DNA of 64,000 nt from Cryptomeria japonica (GCF_030272615.1 NC_081407.1:438927230-438991229); one strand, 5' to 3'. Numbered from the stretch's first letter, positions 48,820-62,105 are shown. Made by a program: numbers and translations. Notes: generated by a model from the sequence alone, not told the origin.

Positions 48820-49260
48820 TTATTCCAACAAGAACTCATATTGTTGGACATTATGCAGCATGTCAAGAAGAGACCCAATGGTAGCCATGATATCATCTAA
48901 TTTAGAAACTTGATCAAATATTAAGTTGTCAAAATATGGCTTGAAGCCATTGACCATTCTCTTGCAAGGCATGAGATTTTCATCTTTTTTTACATAGTAA
49001 TCATTCACTTGATGGATGACCAACAGGGAATCACCATATATATGAATATTTTGTAGTCTCTATTTGATAGTTGTCTTGAGTCCTATAATCAATGCCTCAT
49101 ATTTGATAATATAATTGGTACATAAAAATACTATTCTGTAGGATTTGGGAATTGTATCCCCTTGTGGTGTGATGAAAAGGATTCCAACTCCTGAACAATT
49201 CCCAACTCAAAAGAGCTACTCAAATAGAGTTTTCAATACAAGATGCCATATCGGGAAATC
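48820..49260 (-). mobile_element. RNase H piece of a Ty3-like element
   Basis: Fossil. Minus-strand reading gives ILFITPQGDTIP, then TNYIIKYEALIIGLK, IHIYGDSLLVIHQVND and DIMATIGSLLDML. This follows the usual Ty3-type RNase H line (YEALILGL, GDSQLVINQV, NKxADALA). No other part of the element is beside it. Broken. Confidence 0.7.
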
Positions 49261-49269
49261 ATATTTTGA

Positions 49270-50414
49270 ATGCAAAGGAGATTTAGAAGGAAGGGGTCAA
49301 GTTCTTTAAAAATCTTTTAGCTCCAACTGGAAAATGTAACGACATAGTTAAATCAACAAGAACAAGTCTTGATGGCATCAATACCAAACATCATTTCTCA
49401 AGAAGATAATGTGAGTTTGATGAAACCTTTCTCATTAGAAGTCAAAAATGTATTTTTTTCACTCTCTTCGGATAAATCTCCAGGGCCGGACACATTCACA
49501 TCACTCTTTATCAAAAGTGTTGGGATGTGTTGGGTTTTGACTTACTCCTAGCAATGGAAGAATTTTAGAGAAATGGAACAATGCTGAAGATCTTTAATGT
49601 AACAAAAATTACAATTTTTCCAAAAACAAAATAGCCCAAGACCTTTGTTGAATTTAGACCCATTTCACTTTGCAATACAATTTATAAAATTTTCACAAAG
49701 GCAATTTATCTACAACTGCAACATTGCATTCCTAAAGTGATCTCATAGGAACAAGGGAGTTTTGTTCCAAGTAAAAAAATAACTGAAGGTGCTTTGCTTG
49801 CACATGAAGTTCTTCATTCCATTAAAATTAATCATCTTCCATATTTCATTCTAAAACTTGATATAATGAAATCTTATGACAAAGTGGATTGGAGCTTTCT
49901 AATGAAACTTGTCTTGGATAAATTTGGCTTTTGCAATAAATGGTGTAAATGGATATTGTCTTGTGTATCAGGGGCCAAATTTTCAGTTATAATAAATGGA
50001 ACACCTTCATGATTTTTCAGTGCCACACAAGGAGTAAGGCAAGGGGATCCCTTATCCCCATTCCTCTTCCTAATTATGGTTGAGGCATTGAGTAGGTCAA
50101 TAAAGGAGAGACATAGTCAGAGCTTATGGCAAGGAATACACATTCCTCATACAAGAATTTCAATTATACATACTCTTTTTGTAAATGGCACCTTATTATT
50201 TGGAAAAGCAGCTCTCTCCGAAGCCAAACAGATCAAAGGGATGTTGGTTTTATATTCTTCAGTTTCGGGGCAAAAAATAAATGCACAAAAGTCAAAGATC
50301 TATGCTTTTAATTCCAAGGCAGCTATTAGAAGGAAAATTATTCAGATTTTAGACTTTTAGTTGGTAGAGTTACCATGCACATACTTGGGAATCCCATTCT
50401 TTATGGTTTCAAAT
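49270..50414 (+). pseudogene. Reverse transcriptase of a plus-strand LINE, first part
   Basis: Reads LSSDKSPGPDTFTSLFIK (fingers), ILKLDIMKSYDKVDWSFL (motif A), QGVRQGDPLSPFLFLIMVEAL (motif B), FVNGTLLF where FVDD is expected (motif C: both catalytic Asp replaced by Asn-Gly), and LPCTYLGIPFF. Several stops and shifts also break it, so it is dead. The sequence is cut by the LTR element at 50415 and continues at 57169. Confidence 0.85.
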
Positions 50415-51281
50415 TTTTGGCAATTGACACCCATCGGATTCATTTTGTTGTCATTGATGGCAACAAGATCAAATGGAAGTCATATACCAGCATTAGGAGG
50501 CATATACCAAAAGACACCAACATTGGAGTATCCAAGGTTACACCGACACCGACATCGACATCAGATTACACCATATAATCCACTAGGAGTCCTACAAAAC
50601 TTGTGCAAGTTCCAGGCCGACATTGAATATCTTTTGTAATGCATTGCAAGCAAACATAAGGAATATTGTTTATAATAGGTATATAGGTCAGTCTGCTAGG
50701 TCATTTTGAAGTGTGTGTGACATAGGAGAATATAGTAGAACTGTATTAATGTAAAGTATAAGTATGTAGATCATTTGTATGCGAATGTTATATCATGCAA
50801 TGATCTGTAGATAGTTTGGAAATCATTCTTGGTGGAGAAGAGATACCGGTAGTAGTGTTCGGGGTTTGTGAACCAGTACAGAGTAGAGCTAGAACCAGAA
50901 CTCTATTTGGAAAAGTAGATGCATTTTGTGAGTTCATTTTCAGTGTTTTACTTCAACATAATCTTGTAGTCAGTGAAACTCTTTAGCGATGAGCAGTATG
51001 CTCTAGGTAGTGTGCCTTCTTGCATGTGCAAGCCCCTATTTTATGTAATATCCTTTCATATGGCCAATGAACTGATATTGTGGGTCACAAATCCCACCGT
51101 GGTTTTTCCTCTTTGAGGTTTTCCACATATAAATTTTGTGTGTTATGGTGTTCATTTATGTGAATGGTTTATTTGCTTCATGTTATATGTTTATTTGTTT
51201 ACCAGTTTATATGTGTATGGTATAAAAGGATAAAATCTTATCTTACCGACTGAACATTGATTCACACCCCCCCCCCTATCA

Positions 51282-52372
51282 GTGTTCTTGGAACCCAACA
51301 ATTGGTATCAGATCCTGATACTTTGGAAGAAGTTTAACAACTTGAGGAAGATCCTAAAACTAGAATATTTGAACATGGCTATAGAAAAGCAACTTGAGAT
51401 GGCTCTTGAGGATTATGATGTTGAACGGATGGAAAACTTGAAACTGCAAGATGAATTGAATTATGCAAATGAATTCATTCTTATCCTACAAGAAAGGTTA
51501 TCATCTGATCAAGCCAAGAGAAAGGAACTTTTGTGAAACTCGGATGATGAGGATAAGAATGCACTTAAGGAACAATGTCAGAAACTAAGCCAAGCAAACA
51601 TGCTCATGAAGAATGAAATGCAAGACCTGACTATGAGGTTATCAAAAGATATTGTGGACAGAAAGAAGAAGGAAGATAATCTTGTTATATCTCTGAAGAA
51701 AAATTTGATGAATGTGGCAGACTGACTCATGAGAATAATTTGTTGAGAACTGATTTGGCATACTCCCAGAACAATAAACAAGAACTTGAAAGATAAATAA
51801 CTACTCTGAGAGATGATCTAACTACTGCAAGTGAGTATAAAGAAAAATTCAGAATTAGTGTTGCACAGTTGGATGACTTATTGAAAAGTAAAAGGAAGAT
51901 TGATAATTCTAGAGGACTTGGATTTATACAAGGTGAAAGCTCCAAAACTGCAAATGAAGATCAGACAACTGGTATGCAGAACTCATCAGAACAAAGGAAA
52001 CTGGTAAGGAAATCTAATGCTTATAAATTCAATGGTAGATGTTTTGTTTGCAATAAATTTGGGCATATGGCTAAACAATGTAGAAATAAAGCAAATCAAA
52101 ACTATAATTTTGTTTCTGGTCAATGCACAAATTGCAAGAAATATGGTCATAGATCAGAAGATTGTAGAATGAATGTTAAATGTCATGCATGTGGAAAGTT
52201 TGGACATTTTGTTAATCATTGTAGGTCAAGGAATGACACCGGATATGTTAAAGCAATTCAAAAGAAAAATGTTACATGTTATGCATGCAATAAAATAGGT
52301 CATATTGCTAAGAATTGCATAAGCAAGACTCAACCGACTAGAAATGATAAAAATAATGAGAAAGGAAAGTAG
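51282..52372 (+). mobile_element. Gag-like region with four CCHC knuckles
   Basis: Part of the fossil at 50415-57168. A Glu/Lys/Leu-rich coiled-coil stretch is followed by four knuckles: CFVCNKFGHMAKQC, CTNCKKYGHRSEDC, CHACGKFGHFVNHC and CYACNKIGHIAKNC. All four keep the CX2CX4HX4C spacing. One or two knuckles are usual in plant Copia gag, so four is notable. Confidence 0.85.
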
Positions 52373-52881
52373 AAGGTAGATGAAATACAACGAGATCACA
52401 CCAAGAGATGGGTTAGAAAGTTTGAAGAACCAAGTGGAGATGGATCTACACCGGTAACTCCATCGGTAGAATAGAGCATTCCTGCACCGACAGGAAATTC
52501 CACTGGTAACTGAGGCATAGGCCTTAGGGGTTGGCAAATTAATTGCAAATATTGCTTATTCCCCTGGAGGAGATTAGAAAAGAGATCTGGAGAGTTGAGT
52601 TCATCATTGTTGAAGGTTCACCCAGTATAAGTCTGTGAAAACGACATTCGGTAGGGTACATCATGAAGCATTTATGACAGAGGAAGATTAGGGTTTTATT
52701 CACTGATAAAAAGGGAAAGTGAATTCATTTTCACTCACCCTGCATCCAAGCATTCAGAGCAAAGTAAAGGCAAATTTTAGGTGAATTAAGAGTGAGCAAA
52801 GGCATTCTGAAAGGACTTCAAGCAGTTATCTGAGAAGCACTAAATCTTCCACCAAAGTTCACTTTCAAGTATTCTTCAAAA

Positions 52882-55800
52882 ATGGCATCTGGATCTTCAG
52901 CTCCTACTTTCATTGCAAATCCCACTATTGTTGAAGTTAAGGATAGACTAAGGCCTGTATTCAAGGAGGTTCCCCTGATTGCTAAGAAAGAAGACTCTGC
53001 AGGAGCATTTTCTAGGGTTCCTAATGGCATGATGTATGTTGAAGATGTGAGGGCATACATTCACTGTACCCTAGAGGATCTAGGCACAAAGGAAATAAAA
53101 AACATTTATCAATCCGTGATACTAGGCAACTCCAGAACCATCAAGCCAGAATACAAAGAAATTGAGGATCTAGGGTTAACTGGTATTCTGTACATACCAG
53201 AATTCAAAAATGAGATCATCATATACATTCTGAGTAGGGTTCACAACGAGTTCATCTGGCTAGATCGGCCTTACATGATCACCAAGGAGGCTATTCAAGT
53301 AGTTACTGGCTTATCGAAAGTCGAACAAGAACCTAGCAAGAAAATTTCCAACATTGAGGTTGAGAAACTCATCGGTGCAACTCCTGATAGCAGATCAATG
53401 AGGATCAGCAAAATCACCGACACTGATGTCGAATTTGCAAGCATGATAATAGGTTATAAGGTAACTCAATCTAATCGATTGAATTTTGTTGCTAGTTCTT
53501 GCATTCATGTTTCATATCAAATGTTGAAGAATAATGCAAAATATGATTTATGTGAATGGTTGAGGAGTGAATTGATGTTGAACCTTGGAAAGATCAAGGG
53601 AGTTAAGAAAGGAACTTTCAGATACAAAAACTTGATTGTTTGTTTAATGCTTTACTTCCTGAATGAGTTACCTAGTCTAGGGAAGAAGCATTGGGCTTAT
53701 GACATACCGGTAGGTATGCAGATCAAGGAAGAAATCACTGGTCTTGGTACCGACAAAGATGAGAAACTTTGGGGTTATTTCAAAACATTCCAAGAAAACA
53801 TGAGGCAGAGGGAGAGTATATCAAAGAACATTGTGGAGGAGTACTCCACTCATATCTGTTTCATGGTGAAGACCAATGAAACCCTCATGGAAGCAGTTGA
53901 ACGAAGGACCATATGGGTTACATAACTTGGATATGAAGTGGATGATAGCATTTTTGAACTCTATGCAAAAATGGTGCTAGATGACCCATTGGATGACAAA
54001 ACAGAGCATTTTGGCACGACAAAAGAGAAGGCCCTTGAAGTCAAAATTGGATTCAATAGGAAGAGAAGAGAGAAGAAAATAGACAAGATGTCTGCATATA
54101 TACATAATTTAATTCATAAGATAGAGACTCAACTGGGTTCAGGATCCAAACCGGCAGCAGAACTAACAGTGGCTAGTACTGCAGAAGTAAAGAAGCATGA
54201 AGCTTACATTTCTACCATCACTTTTGATTGTAACCCTGAGGACAATGAACCTCTAGCCTTCAGAAGGGTACAAAGGAATAAAGTAGTAAGCCACCGGTAG
54301 AGCAGAAGAAGGTGGAGCCTAGGAGGAGACTTGTTAGAAAGGCAACTAAACCTGCTGCACCACCACCTCTGGCAAGGAAGGCAATACAAAAGAGAAAACC
54401 AGTTACACCAACTCCGATAACCACAAGCAAAAAGAAGAAGAGTGATGTTATTGAATCTGGTAAGACTAAAATGACTTGTGCTGAATTAATTGATGAAATT
54501 ACAAAGGATGGAATGATAAAAAATGTATCCATTTATGATGAAGATTTAGAGGATGATGAGCAAAATGATATTGAAGAGGCAACTTTGTTGTTCATGGATA
54601 TATATAAGAAAGCCTTAGTAGAAATTTTGAAGGAAATTCCTCTATCATTGTACAATAAATTAGATCCTAGAAGACTTGATGCAATCAAGAGGGATAGAGA
54701 AATTAAGGAAGTAGAACTTTTGGAAATGTGTGGTGCTATAAACAATGAGGAAATGAAAAGATGCATAGATGTTGCAAACATGACAGTATTTAGTAGAAAA
54801 CCCTGACAAATAAGCCTAATGATGGGGAGAGTTAATGAGGTAGTAAATGAAACCAAAGATGGTTGGACCAAATTCTTCCAGAAGAATCCAGATTTTCTTA
54901 CATCTCATGAAGAGTTTGTTAAGGCAACAACTTCCACCATTCCAGATAAAACAAAAGGGAAAGGTATTTTGGGAAGTTCAACTCCAATTTTGACTAAACC
55001 AACAGAAACTATAGAAATACAGACACAACCGGTAGTAAAGGAGAGTGTACAGTCTGTACCGACATAAACTATTCTTGAGCAAGGCAATGTACAAGACACT
55101 GTGAATATTATGGATAATACTCCACCAGAAGTAATTGACACTGCACCAAGTGGTGAAGCCACCGGTGCTAAAGAAGATAAGGCAAAGGGAATTGAGTCTA
55201 CACCGGCAATTCATATTGTTTTCCCGGCAAAGGTTTTGGCAATTGACACTTCTCAAGTTGAGAAGAAACCAGTCATTGAGATGAGTCCAACTGAGTTGAT
55301 GATGATGGCTATTCAGAAACTATTAAAGGAGGGATCTGCAAATAAGGGAATAATAGATCAATTAGTTACAGTTACAGTGTTGCACAAATTAACCCTTGAT
55401 TGTCAAATTGAGAATGAAGCAAGCCCTTCCAGCAAGCTTAAGGCACTAACAGAGTACATATATAACAATTTTTAATCACTACAATAGATATCAGACCAAC
55501 GGGCATTAGAAAGATTTATTATGGCTAAGAACGCCACCTTTGACAAGATCATTGAAACAAAGAAAAAGAAAATTGAAGCTAAACTCATTCTTATTGAGAA
55601 TTGTTTAAAAAAATGTACAAATATCTACATGGTCTGTTGTAACATAGAAACTCTTATAGCAAATGTAGATAGCAGATTAAAGGAATTACATGTTAAGGTT
55701 GCAAATATTGCAAATTCTTTTGATGGATTAACTGCACTGACAACATCTATTGATGGACAAATTTTGTCCTTAGAGAACCAAATTTTGTCTTTTGAGAAGG

Positions 55801-56041
55801 AGAGAGATAAAATCATTCAGAGAGAAAGAAGTCTTCGAGGATTGGTGAGTCCCAGATTGGATTCATTGGGTGTACATAAAAGAGAGTGTATGGACATGAT
55901 TGCTAAACCCACACCGACAAAAGTCAAAGAAAAGGAATCGCTGACACACTTACTAAGTGGACTAGCATCCCTATCTGATACTTTCAAAACCGGATGGGAT
56001 ACATACCTACAGTTGCTAGACAAGGCTTACTCAGAATTTTG
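52882..56041 (+). mobile_element. Accessory open region of the LTR element
   Basis: Part of the fossil at 50415-57168. The best preserved part is 52882-53925 (347 residues, starting MASGSSAPTFIANP, with FIWLDRPYMITKEAIQVVTGL). Later parts are Lys/Glu-rich, one with a basic AIQKRKPVTPTP stretch and one with predicted coiled coil around 55530-55850. The first part loosely resembles proteins annotated as plant transposon or mobile domain, but I cannot assign a family. The position between gag and the polypurine tract fits the accessory frames of SIRE-like or polymerase-less plant elements. Confidence 0.6.
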
Positions 56042-57168
56042 AAGTTAGTCAAGCTCTGGTAAAACAAACAGTATTCATTTATTCTTTTGTTCTGAATTCT
56101 TTCAATTCTTTCACAAGTCTTTGGCATTGATGCCAAAGGGGGAGTATATATATATGTGTGAAAAATATTAGACAAGAACATATGGGAAGGATATCAGAAT
56201 ATCAGGAGTGTATTGCTCAGGGGGAGCATATTTCAGTTGAACCAACAGGGAATCCATTTTTCACATGAGTGTTGCCATCAATGCCAAAGGGGGAGATTGT
56301 TGGTAATTGACACTCATCAGATTCATTTTGTTTTCATTGATGGCAACAAGATCATATGGAAGTCATATACTGACATTAGGAGGCATATACTGGAAGACAT
56401 CGACACCAACACCGGGATCATGTACTTCAAGGAAGCCGACATCAAGAAAGATTGATTTATTTAGAAAATCATTTTGTAATTATTGTCGAGGCCGACATTG
56501 AATATCTTTTTTAATGCATTTCAAGCCGACATAAGGCATATTGTTTGTAATAGGTATATAGGTCAATCTGCTAGGTCATTTTGAAGTGTGTGTGACATAG
56601 GAGAGTATAGTAGTACTGTATTAATGTGAAGTATAAGTATGTAGATCATTTGTATGTGAATGTCATATAATGCAATGATATGTAGATAGTTTGGAAAGCA
56701 TTCTTGGAGGAGAATAGATACCGGTAGTAGTGTTCAGGGTTTATGAACCGGTATAGAGCAGAGCTAGAACCGAAACTCTATTTGGCATAGCAAATGCATT
56801 TTGTGAGTTCATTTTCAGTGTTTTACTTCAGCAGAAGCTTGTAGTCAGTGAGACTCTTTAGTGATGAGCAGTATGCTCTAGGCAGTGTGCCTTCTTGCAT
56901 GTGCAAGCCCCCGTTATATTTAATATCCTTTCATATGGCCAGTGAACTGATATTGTGGGTCACAAATCCTACCATGGTTTTTCCTCTGAGGTTTTCCACG
57001 TATAAATTTTGTGTTTTATAGTGTTAATTTATGTGGATGGTTTGTTTGCTTCATGTTATATGTTTATTTGTTTACCGATTTATATGTGTATGGTATAAAA
57101 GGATAAAATCTTATCTTACCAATAGAATACTGATTCACCCCCCCTCTCAGTGTTCTTGGATCCCAACA

Positions 57169-57520
57169 AAAACAAGGTATCTTACTAGTCTAAGGTTATG
57201 GAAAGGATTAAGTCCAAAGTCTTGGCTTGGAAAGCTAAATGGATATCATTATCAAGTCACATATTGTTAATAAAGGCAGTGTTAGTAGCAATACCAAACT
57301 ACTTCATAGTTGTTCTCAAGGCTCCGAAATTAGTTATTGATTAGATTGAAAAGTTAATCAAGAATTTTTTATGGAAGGGGAACATGAATTATGCTAAGAA
57401 AGTTCATCTAAATTATCTTGAGGGCACATCATCTGTTAAATCCAAAGGTGGGGTAGGTTTGCATAATATATCCAAACACAATATTGCTTTTGGAGGTAAA
57501 TTAATATGGTAAATGTACTT
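57169..57520 (+). pseudogene. LINE, continuation after the LTR element
   Basis: Continues the LINE of 49270-50414. Broken translation includes the ERIKSKVLAWKAKW-type line after the reverse transcriptase, then LLIKAVLVAIPNYF and IKNFLWKGNMN, then GGVGLHNISKHNIAFGGKLIW. The match to the normal LINE order shows the LTR element landed between the YLGIPFF line and this part. Confidence 0.75.
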
Positions 57521-57599
57521 GGGTTGCCTCTTGATTTGTTGAAAATATAATCCTTCTTTTCAAGAAGGTATCTACATCTTCAATCTCTTCTTCCTCCTA

Positions 57600-58200
57600 T
57601 TCCAGGATAGTTTATAAAATAGGAGCCTCTTATTTATTTCTTTTGGTCTTTCCCTTTGTAATAGTAAAAGACTCCCCTTGTTTAGTTATTGCAAATGGGG
57701 CCTTAGGAGGTTTCTACTACTAAAGGGTTGGTTTCATCCATAAGATATGAGTATCTCAACTATCTTTTAGTTCTTACAACCACAATGCTTGTTATGACCT
57801 TAATTGCAACCTCTTCTAGTACTAGCAAGTTTATTCTCTTCATAGGATGGTTGAAGACTTTGTTGTTACTATAGGAAGGGTTTGTGACCTTCCCATCTTC
57901 ATGTATATTATTGAGAACCTTTCCAATGTTACATCCCTTAATCAATGGTATTTCCATACAATAATAGTTTATTATTCTCACTTCATTTTCATCTAGGAAA
58001 TCAACACAAAAGTCTTCCAATGTTGGCACATGTACAAAAATGATCCAATTAGTTGCTCAATCCTACTCATATAATCAAATTTGTCACTTACTGCATATAG
58101 ATGCATAGCCAAAATTTCCATTTCCTTCTCAATTGTCTTGGCATTTGTATGCTAAAACAATAATAATAGTCCCCCACCTCGATAGGAAATAATATCATGG
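57600..58200 (-). other. Unrecognised minus-strand open region
   Basis: An 89-residue frame at 57760-58029 (MPTLEDFCVDFLDENEV) and a nearby stretch at about 58050-58170 (TIEKEMEILAMHLYAVSDKF) look protein-coding in composition and may be old retroelement sequence. No family assigned. 58200-58500 holds nothing recognised. Confidence 0.3.
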
Positions 58201-58501
58201 CCTTATGTTTGCTAGAAATCAACCTTCAAATTTCTAGTGCATAAGACCATGATCTCATTCCCTATCAATAAACCAAAAACAAATGCCTTAATTCACAACC
58301 AACTAGACACATAGTAAGAAACCAAACAAACACTAAAAGGAAAAAATAAATAAGCAAAGAAATTCATTAAAAAATAGGAGAGATAGAACCATGTCTGGTT
58401 AAATGGAAAGAAAGAAGAATGACATGTTTCACACAAATAACACCAAAGAATAACATTTAACAAATGCACACACAACATCACACCTTTGAGAACTATAAAC
58501 T

Positions 58502-58825
58502 TGTTGGGAATTAGTGTTCACATAGGTGTTATAAATAAGTGTCATAATATTAAGTTATTGATAATCAACTTAATATTATTATTAGTCACATAGTTTGTTA
58601 AATAGGTTAGTATAATGGTTATACGAACTTGTTTGTAGGAAGTTAAGTTGTTAAAACAGCTCATATATTTAAGAGTAGTTGTAGAATTATTTCCTATGAT
58701 ATAGGATTGGAGAATCCTATAAATATGTGATATGTATTGAATAAAATGGAATAAGAAAGAAATATTATTTTATTTTTGATTATTTTGACTTCTCTGTACC
58801 CACATTTCTTATATGGTATCAAAGC
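58502..58825 (+). mobile_element. Copia-type LTR and primer-binding site
   Basis: Fossil. LTR of about 312 bp from TGTTGGGAATTAG to about 58813, with TATAAATATG near 58719. TGGTATCAAAGC follows at 58814-58825 (initiator-Met type). It probably belongs with the gag at 61540-62105. Confidence 0.7.
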
Positions 58826-59088
58826 ATACTAATCATTATTATGCCCATGATGCAGGTTACGCATATGAGATTGAGTAGAAATGCCCAGGTTGTTGATTAC
58901 GCCCAATCTAAAGATCGATCTCTTTGCATTAATATTGGTGACATGAGATCTCTAATAAGAGAAAACGTGGAAACCAATAGTGGATCTAAGTCATCCACCT
59001 CAACAAATTGTCTAAATTCTATTTGTTGTAGTGTGAATATCAGGCATACCTGCTGTATGCGGGAAAAGTAGGTCGATAGAACTCAATA
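58826..59088 (+). mobile_element. Leader-like sequence after the Copia primer-binding site
   Basis: Fossil. A 76-residue frame at 58841-59071 has no recognised domain. Likely leader or gag-proximal sequence. Confidence 0.4.
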
Positions 59089-60590
59089 TGTGAAAAATGT
59101 TCCAAAATACTTGTCCACACACACACATAGGACTTCTTGGTGCAAGCTATGGAGTCATAAAGTATAACTCAGCTTCCCAAGGTGGGTCCCATGGTTCTCT
59201 ATCTTACAATGTCCCTCAAACCAATATTTTTGCTCTCAGATCACTGAGCAAAATGGTTTAGGGATGGCAAATGCAAGAACGAGGGATGCTTTGATAGATT
59301 TTAGTATGAGATGCATCCTAGACTATGCATGATTCTAGAAATGCAATAAACTAGATTATAAGATGACAAGGTTAGTATGAATACTATCATAACATGATAT
59401 ATTTAGTCTATTATTGAGCTAAATGATAAAGAAAATATTCTAAACATGCATATTTAGACTAATTTCTATTCTAAAGAGAGGCTAAATGATGAGCATAAAA
59501 ATGATATATGAAAGCTTGAATGTATTTGAGCATAAGTGTGATACTACAAATTTGGAGGATGATCCAAAATGGAGGAATGAGAGCTCTATTTATAGCAAAA
59601 ACAGGGCAATGGATGGTCAGAATTGAAAGAGTTGATCAAGGGTTGAGTTTGAAAGTTGGGGATCCATGTTTGCAATCTGCACCAATGAAATGGTGACAAG
59701 TGTCAACATAGGGTTGGGTTGAGAGAAGGGGTAGGAGACATTAAATGTCTGAGAAAACCTTATGGTTATCTAGAGGGTAAGGGTCAAGTCTAAATTAAGA
59801 TTACCCACTAGATTAAGAGTTAATCCAAGGATAAACCTTTGTGCAAATGATTAAGAGATAATCATGGTCAAAGCATTAAATGCTTGATGAGACCCTTGGG
59901 TTGGATGAAGGTTAAGTTAGGCAAAAAGTCTCTAACCATGTAAGAGGGTTGAATTAATCATTAATGGTTTGGGAGACTTTAGGAAATTAAGTGGTTGAAG
60001 ACTTGAAGCCTTTAATGGTTATCAAAGACTTTGAGGAATTAAGTGGTTGATGGCTTGAAGCCTTTAATGGTTATCAAAGACTTTGAGGAATTAAGTGGTT
60101 GATGGCTTGAAGCCTTTAATGGTTATCAAAGACTTTGAGGGTTTGAAAAGTGACCTCCCCTTGCTTAGGGATGTGACAAAGTTTAAAAGATGGGTTAGGC
60201 TAATTAGAAGTGATTAGAAGAGTCTAGAAGAAATTTAGGAATAGGTTTTAGAATGCAAGTGGGAGATGTAGGAGAATGCAAGTGGATGGAGGGATAATAG
60301 GATTTAATTGAATTTAATGAATTTCATTCAATTTGGTTGTAATTAAATAAATTAGATTTATTTAATTTAGGATAACTTATTTAATTAAATTTGAATTTAA
60401 TTAAAAGTGGATAGGGGGGATTTAATTGAATAAAATGATTTATTCATTGAATGGGTATAGTGAATTTAATTGAGTAACTTACTTAATTAGATAGTAGAAT
60501 GTGGATAATTTAATTAAATTGGATTTAATTAAATAGAGAAATGAACATAAAATATTCATTTAGGAATATGGTCATTTTTATATGTCTACA
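59089..60590 (-). mobile_element. Ty3-like LTR, minus strand, inside the Copia leader
   Basis: Fossil. About 1.5 kb. The minus-strand start TGTAGACATATAAAAATGACC resembles the start of the LTR at 12803, and the inside shares its TTTAATTAAAT-rich stretch. It ends TTTTTCACA. Edges are approximate and no target duplication was found, so calling it a solo LTR is inference. Confidence 0.5.
60002..60157. repeat. 52-bp tandem repeat, three copies
   Basis: CTTGAAGCCTTTAATGGTTA begins at 60002, 60054 and 60106. The copies are almost identical, so the expansion is young relative to the LTR that holds it. Confidence 0.9.
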
Positions 60591-61539
60591 CCTACAAATC
60601 TGAGGCAAATATTATCTATCGTAGTGAGACAAAAGCATGCCTGCCACCCAACACATTGTAATCCTCCTCCACATGGATTATGGATTAGATCATGTAAGAG
60701 GTTTTATCTATTTGATATTAAGAATGTGGCTATGGTACAAAACGGTTTGAAACTGAACTCTTGAAGAATTTGGTCGCTCATTTGTGTGTAGAGCCTGATC
60801 CATAGCCATAAAGTTCATTTGAGGCAATTCAAATTTGTATTGGTTCATGGCTTGTAGTTCAATCCACACGAGGTTGATTGTGAGGCAAATACAATGGAGT
60901 CTTCTGATACCCATCAGAATATTTTTAGTAATGCTTGTCATTTCTCCAATCATAGCAACTTAAAAGCACAAAGTCTAGGTAATTACGATGCTCAGAATGC
61001 TCTATTGAATCCTGATTCAATATTGTGTAAGCTTATATTTGTGAGACAAGTTGGTGATCATAGGTATGTAGAATGCTTGTGCATGTCAACCCCATCTCTT
61101 GAACAAATTATGAAAGTTGTGAAGAAAAAAAATCATGGCTCTTTATTGTAGCTAAATTGTCAAGAACTCTCAGCATTTGCATTGGTTGAAGTGAGGACGT
61201 ATCAACAAATATGAATAAAGTCATTAAAATTTTGCAGTATTTTTTTTCTATGTTTGTAGACTGAATGTCTAATGATATGTTTTAGATTGAAGTTGAATTG
61301 TTATTAGTTAAGTGTCTAAAAGTGACAATGAGTTAAGATGTATTAATTTCTTTAAAGTAGGGTTCCTTTTTATGAATCATTATTATATATAAAAAAAGGT
61401 GTCATTATTCAAATTGTAATTGGATGTATTTTCAATTGTAGGTGACATCTATTTTAAGGGGCGCTAGATATTAGTTATAAGGAGACTCAATGTTATAGTT
61501 TAAAAATCAAGTTGTGTTAGTTTGATAGTATTTCTTTAA
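60591..61539. other. Unassigned sequence upstream of Copia gag
   Basis: Probably leader of the Copia element, judged only by position. No domain or RNA gene seen. Confidence 0.35.
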
Positions 61540-62105
61540 ATGGAGAAAGATAGCATATTGATGGAAAAGTTTGAAGGTTTTGAATTTTGCACATGGCAAA
61601 TCAACTCACAATTTGGCAAATCAACTTACAATTGATCCTTACTGAAAAGGATTTGTGGGATATATTAAGTGGAGCGACAATAAGGCCAACTGATCTTGAT
61701 GAATGTGTAAAGTGGACTATGAAGGATCGAAGAGAAATAGCTCTTATTGGTCTTGCACTTTTAGATGCATACCTCCACCATATTGACTTATTGAAGACCT
61801 CAAATGAAGTATGGGCTAATTTGAATTCTTTGTTTGGATCCAAAGCATCAAGTGCAAAGATGGGTCTAAAGAAGAAATTGTTTCAGCTAAAAATGATGGA
61901 GGGTGACAACATTTCTCAACATATCAGTAAGTTTTTCTCTCTTTTGAATCAATTAACTGTAATAGATGCTAAAGTAGTTGATGATGCTTTGAAGGCTATT
62001 TTTTTAAATAGCATGCCTCCAAGTTATGGCAACTTTGTATTCACATTTAACAAAGTATATGCTACACTAGAAGAAATAATATCCACTCTAATTGAAGAAG
62101 GAATT
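61540..62105 (+). mobile_element. Copia gag (UBN2-type) region
   Basis: Fossil. Reads MEKDSILMEKFEGFEF at the start, then LTEKDLWDILSG, EIALIGLALLDAYL, NEVWANLNSLFGSKASSAK and LFQLKMMEGDNISQHISKF, then a line ending TLIEEG. This is the standard order of Copia gag (UBN2 family) up to the zinc knuckle, which is not seen because another LTR element begins at 62106. Broken. Confidence 0.85.

Larger units (their letters stand above)
50415..57168 (+). mobile_element. LTR retroelement with zinc knuckles and long accessory region, inserted in a LINE
   Basis: Fossil. Left LTR 50415-51300 and right LTR 56298-57168, about 10 percent or more apart by eye, so old. The primer-binding site TGGTATCAGATC is at 51303 (initiator-Met type) and the polypurine tract AAAGGGGGAGA is at 56286. 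In between are gag-like coiled-coil sequence, four CCHC knuckles and a long accessory open region. No protease, integrase, reverse transcriptase or RNase H was recognised, so it would depend on another element. The primer site and the ATGCCAAAGGGGGAG line before the right LTR suggest Copia/SIRE kinship. Broken, perhaps six or more breaks. A target duplication was not resolved. Confidence 0.85.
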
